Positions 61,831 to 64,000 of a stretch of DNA of 64,000 nucleotides are shown in pieces. Below the pieces are notes generated by a model, which was not told where the DNA came from, searched no databases, and saw nothing but the letters and a program-made list of their open reading frames with translations. This DNA comes from Amycolatopsis mongoliensis (GTDB lineage: Bacteria > Actinomycetota > Actinomycetes > Mycobacteriales > Pseudonocardiaceae): the NCBI RefSeq assembly GCF_030285665.1, contig NZ_CP127295.1:6386001-6450000 (forward strand). Direction: 5' to 3'. Each line of letters opens with the position of its first letter. The stretch's first letter is position 1. Made by a program: the position numbers and the translations under genes.

Positions 61831-62501
61831 GCCTGCCGCCCCAGCTGGTAGCCCCGGCCGCGCACCGTGTCCACGACCCCGCGGCCGAGCTTGCGCCGCA
61901 GGTAGTGCACGTAGGTCTCGATCACGTCCGTTCCGGCGTCGTCGAAGACCAGGCTCTGCAGGTCCTCGCGGGTGAACACCCGCGAGGGACGGCCGGCCAG
62001 CGTCGCCAGCAGCGCGCACTCCCGCTCGGAAAGCCGGACCGGGTCCTGGTCCCCGATCGTGGCCTGCCGGGTGTCGAGGTCGAGCAAGCCACCGGGCACG
62101 GGCAGCGTCCGCGCGGTGTCGAGGTGCCTGCGCCGCAAGGCGCGCAACCGGGCGAGCAGTTCGTCGATGTCGAAGGGCTTGGCCAGGTAGTCCTCCGCGC
62201 CCGCGTCCAGCCCGGCCACGCGGTCCGCCGGATTGCCCAGCGCGGACAACACCAGCGTCGGCACGGTGACACCGCGGCTGCGCAGGCGAGTCAGCAGATC
62301 GAGGCCTTCCACCGCCGGCAGCCCGCGGTCCAGGAGCAGCACGTCGTACCGGCGCGTCAGCCCGAGGTGCAGACCGCGCTGGCCGTCCGGCGCGACGTCG
62401 ACCTCGTAGCCTTCCTCGCTCAGCAACGCGCTCAGCATGGCCACCAGTGCCGGCTCGTCCTCGATCAGCAACAGCCGCGGCGTTTCTCCGGAAGAACTCA
62501 C
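61827..62501 (-). CDS. OmpR/PhoB-type response regulator
   Basis: A 224-residue regulator. Receiver domain: acidic pair IEDE (13-16), phospho-acceptor Asp58 in LLLDRGLP, and the conserved Lys in AKPFDIDEL. The C-terminal winged helix ends VIETYVHYLRRKLG and VVDTVRGRGYQLG. The GTG at 62501 is chosen because the sequence before it is low-complexity. Four phased heptamers lie upstream and may be its own binding boxes. Confidence 0.92.
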   Translation of the reverse strand: MSSSGETPRLLLIEDEPALVAMLSALLSEEGYEVDVAPDGQRGLHLGLTRRYDVLLLDRGLPAVEGLDLLTRLRSRGVTVPTLVLSALGNPADRVAGLDAGAEDYLAKPFDIDELLARLRALRRRHLDTARTLPVPGGLLDLDTRQATIGDQDPVRLSERECALLATLAGRPSRVFTREDLQSLVFDDAGTDVIETYVHYLRRKLGRGVVDTVRGRGYQLGRQA

Positions 62502-62869
62502 CCGTCCAGTATCCGGCGTGCCGGGCCGGGACCGCGATGGCGGAACCGCCACCGATGGGTGAGGGGTCGGGAGCGTAGGTGGTCCAGACAATGCCGAGGG
62601 TGGGAATTCGGTGATAGCCGGGTAAGAACTCGGTAAGAGCACACCTTCGAGGGTGTTGCCGGATGATGTTGTCCGGTATATCTGTGCGCGCCACTTTGCA
62701 TGTTATTGCCCAACTGTCGCGCTGTCGCGGCGGTCGCTGCGCATTTTTCCCACGCACCAACGGGTTTCGGTGAAGGCGCCGGAACCCGCTTCGGTCGACG
62801 GCCGCGCCGGATGCCGTCGATCGTGCCCGGCCATGAGAACCCGTCGCAACCGTCCTTTGTGGAGGAAAG
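62502..62869. other. Divergent promoter region with phased heptamers
   Basis: This 368-bp spacer between the response regulator and DoxX genes contains four GGT-heptamers at 62599-62638. It is less GC-rich around 62640-62760. No gene is supported. Confidence 0.65.
62599..62638. promoter_or_regulatory. Four 11-bp-phased heptamers (response-regulator boxes)
   Basis: GGTGGGA (62599), GGTGATA (62610), GGTAAGA (62621) and GGTAAGA (62632) start exactly 11 bp apart. Direct repeats at 11-bp spacing are characteristic of OmpR/PhoB-family sites. They lie about 100-140 bp upstream of the response regulator start. Confidence 0.65.
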
Positions 62870-63304
62870 ATGAACCGGCTCGACATCGCTCGTGACCACG
62901 TGCTCGGGCTCTTCCGCATCGTCCTGGGTTTCCTGTTCGCCTGCCACGGCGCGAAAACGATCTTCGGGATCCTGGGCGCCAAGGCGCCCGCGGCCGTCGG
63001 GCTGTGGCCGAGCTGGTGGGCCGCGCTCATCCAGCTCGTCGGCGGCACGCTGGTGCTGCTCGGGATCGGGACCCGGATCGCCGCGCTGATCAGCTCGGGA
63101 TCCATGGCCTACGCCTACTTCTCGGTGCACGTCCTCACCGGGATCTGGCCGATCCAGAACGGCGGTGAAGCGGCCGCCCTGTTCTGCTGGGCATTCCTGC
63201 TGATCGCCTTCACGGGACCGGGCCGGTTCGCGCTCGCTTCCGCCGTGTCGCCCTCACGTGCCGCTGCCGCTGCCGAGCCTGTCGAAGCCGAAACCCGGGC
63301 TTGA
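62870..63304 (+). CDS. DoxX family membrane protein
   Basis: A 144-residue protein with four helices typical of DoxX: FRIVLGFLFACHGAKTIFG, WWAALIQLVGGTLVLLGIGT, AALISSGSMAYAYFSVH, and AALFCWAFLLIAFTG, followed by an Ala/Glu-rich tail. DoxX proteins are associated with redox or sulfur/oxidative stress membrane complexes. It is divergent from the two-component system and may be one of its targets. Confidence 0.88.
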   Translation: MNRLDIARDHVLGLFRIVLGFLFACHGAKTIFGILGAKAPAAVGLWPSWWAALIQLVGGTLVLLGIGTRIAALISSGSMAYAYFSVHVLTGIWPIQNGGEAAALFCWAFLLIAFTGPGRFALASAVSPSRAAAAAEPVEAETRA

Positions 63305-63371
63305 CCGGCGGGCGCGAATCCCCGAGTGGGGCGGGGATCCCTTGGGGTGGCAGGGACACTCTGGGAAAAGG

Positions 63372-64000
63372 TCAGCGGAGTTCCGCGGCAGTCCGGACGT
63401 CGAGCTGAAGGCCGGGTACGGCGAGCCGGGCGAGCTCCTCGCGCAGCGTGGCCACCAGCCGGTCGGTGGCGGGGGGCTGGTAGCCCGTGGTCCGGGTGAC
63501 CGCGGCGATGCTCCGGCTGATCCGGGCGTCGCGCAACGGGCGCACCGCCACCGTGGCCGGAAGGGGCGCCCGCGCCATGATCCGGGGCACCACCGCGACG
63601 CCGATCCCGGCCGACACCAGGCCGATCATGGCGGCGTAGTCGTTCGACATCGACACGATGTCGGGGTCGAACCGCGCGCCGCGGCAGGCGCCCACGAAGG
63701 CGTCCAGGCACGGGCAGGGGTTCGGGGCGATCCACTGCTCGCCGGCCAGCGCGGCCAGGGGCACCTCGGCCGTGGCGGCGAGCGGGTGGCCGGCCGGCAG
63801 GACCACGGCCATCCGGTCGTCGGCGACGACCTCCCAGCGCAGCCGCGGATCGCGGGGCTCGCCGGCGGCCGGATAGTCGTAGACCAGCGCCAGGTCGGCG
63901 TCACCCATGAGGAGGCGGGGCAGCGCCACCGCGGGATCGGCTTCGGAGAGCAGCACCTTCGCCTTCGGCAGCGCACGGCGGAACGTGCCGACGACCGGCG
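63372..64000 (-). CDS. LysR family regulator (partial, 5' end beyond window)
   Basis: About 209 codons of the C-terminal LysR substrate-binding domain are visible: LMGDADLALVYDYP, VVADDRMAVVLPAGHPLA, EQWIAPNPCPCLDAFV, MIGLVSAGIGVAVVPRIM. The HTH would lie beyond 64000. The target is unknown. Confidence 0.88.
   Translation of the reverse strand, partial: PVVGTFRRALPKAKVLLSEADPAVALPRLLMGDADLALVYDYPAAGEPRDPRLRWEVVADDRMAVVLPAGHPLAATAEVPLAALAGEQWIAPNPCPCLDAFVGACRGARFDPDIVSMSNDYAAMIGLVSAGIGVAVVPRIMARAPLPATVAVRPLRDARISRSIAAVTRTTGYQPPATDRLVATLREELARLAVPGLQLDVRTAAELR

Noticed and set aside
61831..63105. Upstream extension of the histidine kinase frame
   Set aside because: It would cover the response regulator and promoter region in another frame; the GTG at 61830 with a 4-nt overlap gives a normal kinase.

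Overview
The window is very GC-rich DNA with frequent GTG starts and many 4-nt stop/start overlaps. It encodes actinobacterial families: DUF5937-ArsR, SCO6745/SalK-like, an ECF42 sigma factor with a YCII partner, DUF2690, and dense one-component regulators. I infer a filamentous actinomycete, most likely Pseudonocardiales (Amycolatopsis-like). That assignment rests on gene content and style, not on a marker gene. No rRNA, tRNA or CRISPR array was seen. Both ends cut genes: an ECF sigma factor at the left and a LysR regulator at the right.

1-18 kb: ECF sigma (partial); a TetR-oxidoreductase pair; an MFS pump divergent from a DUF5937-ArsR regulator; a SalK-like protein behind a perfect CRP/GlxR-type palindrome; a secreted SD-repeat protein convergent with a secreted HEYGH metallopeptidase; adenosine deaminase; an APH(6)-like kinase; a MarR divergent from a coupled FMN-reductase/amidohydrolase pair; a nitrilase; a second APH-fold kinase; SnoaL/MerR; and a bPH2 membrane protein.

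18-38 kb is the accessory part. It has a methyltransferase/MarR pair and three insertion sequences. One IS3 element splits an S9 peptidase gene (3-bp GAG target duplication) and a second IS3 element splits an unknown gene (TGG duplication); both targets can be rebuilt exactly. An IS5-type element (TA duplication) supplies the last base of a TetR stop codon. The stretch also holds several decayed genes, a family of short intergenic repeats, a dispersed repeat of about 165 bp, and a row of regulator-enzyme cassettes (SDR, epoxide hydrolase with an F420-type PPOX protein, epimerase, Dabb protein, nitroreductase). Many carry clear palindromic operators.

38-54 kb: a GntR - FAD oxidoreductase - AbgT transporter operon, the transporter carrying a one-base frameshift; a DHA2-type MFS pump; WrbA divergent from MarR; a RibD-like / YCII / ECF42 operon joined by 4-nt overlaps; an enoyl-CoA hydratase relic; an alpha/beta hydrolase/MFS pair divergent from TetR; an isolated ctaD; and an ABC ATPase/permease pair preceded by a 32-codon Thr-rich ORF.

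54-64 kb: two secreted proteins, then a four-gene overlapping operon (small Pro-rich membrane-anchored protein, ApbE flavin transferase, ferric-reductase-like heme b protein, NuoF-like diaphorase) divergent from a cytochrome b561-like protein across a 19-bp inverted repeat. This is probably a membrane NADH/flavin/heme electron-transfer module. An OmpR-type two-component system follows, with four 11-bp-phased heptamers upstream, then a DoxX protein and the partial LysR gene.
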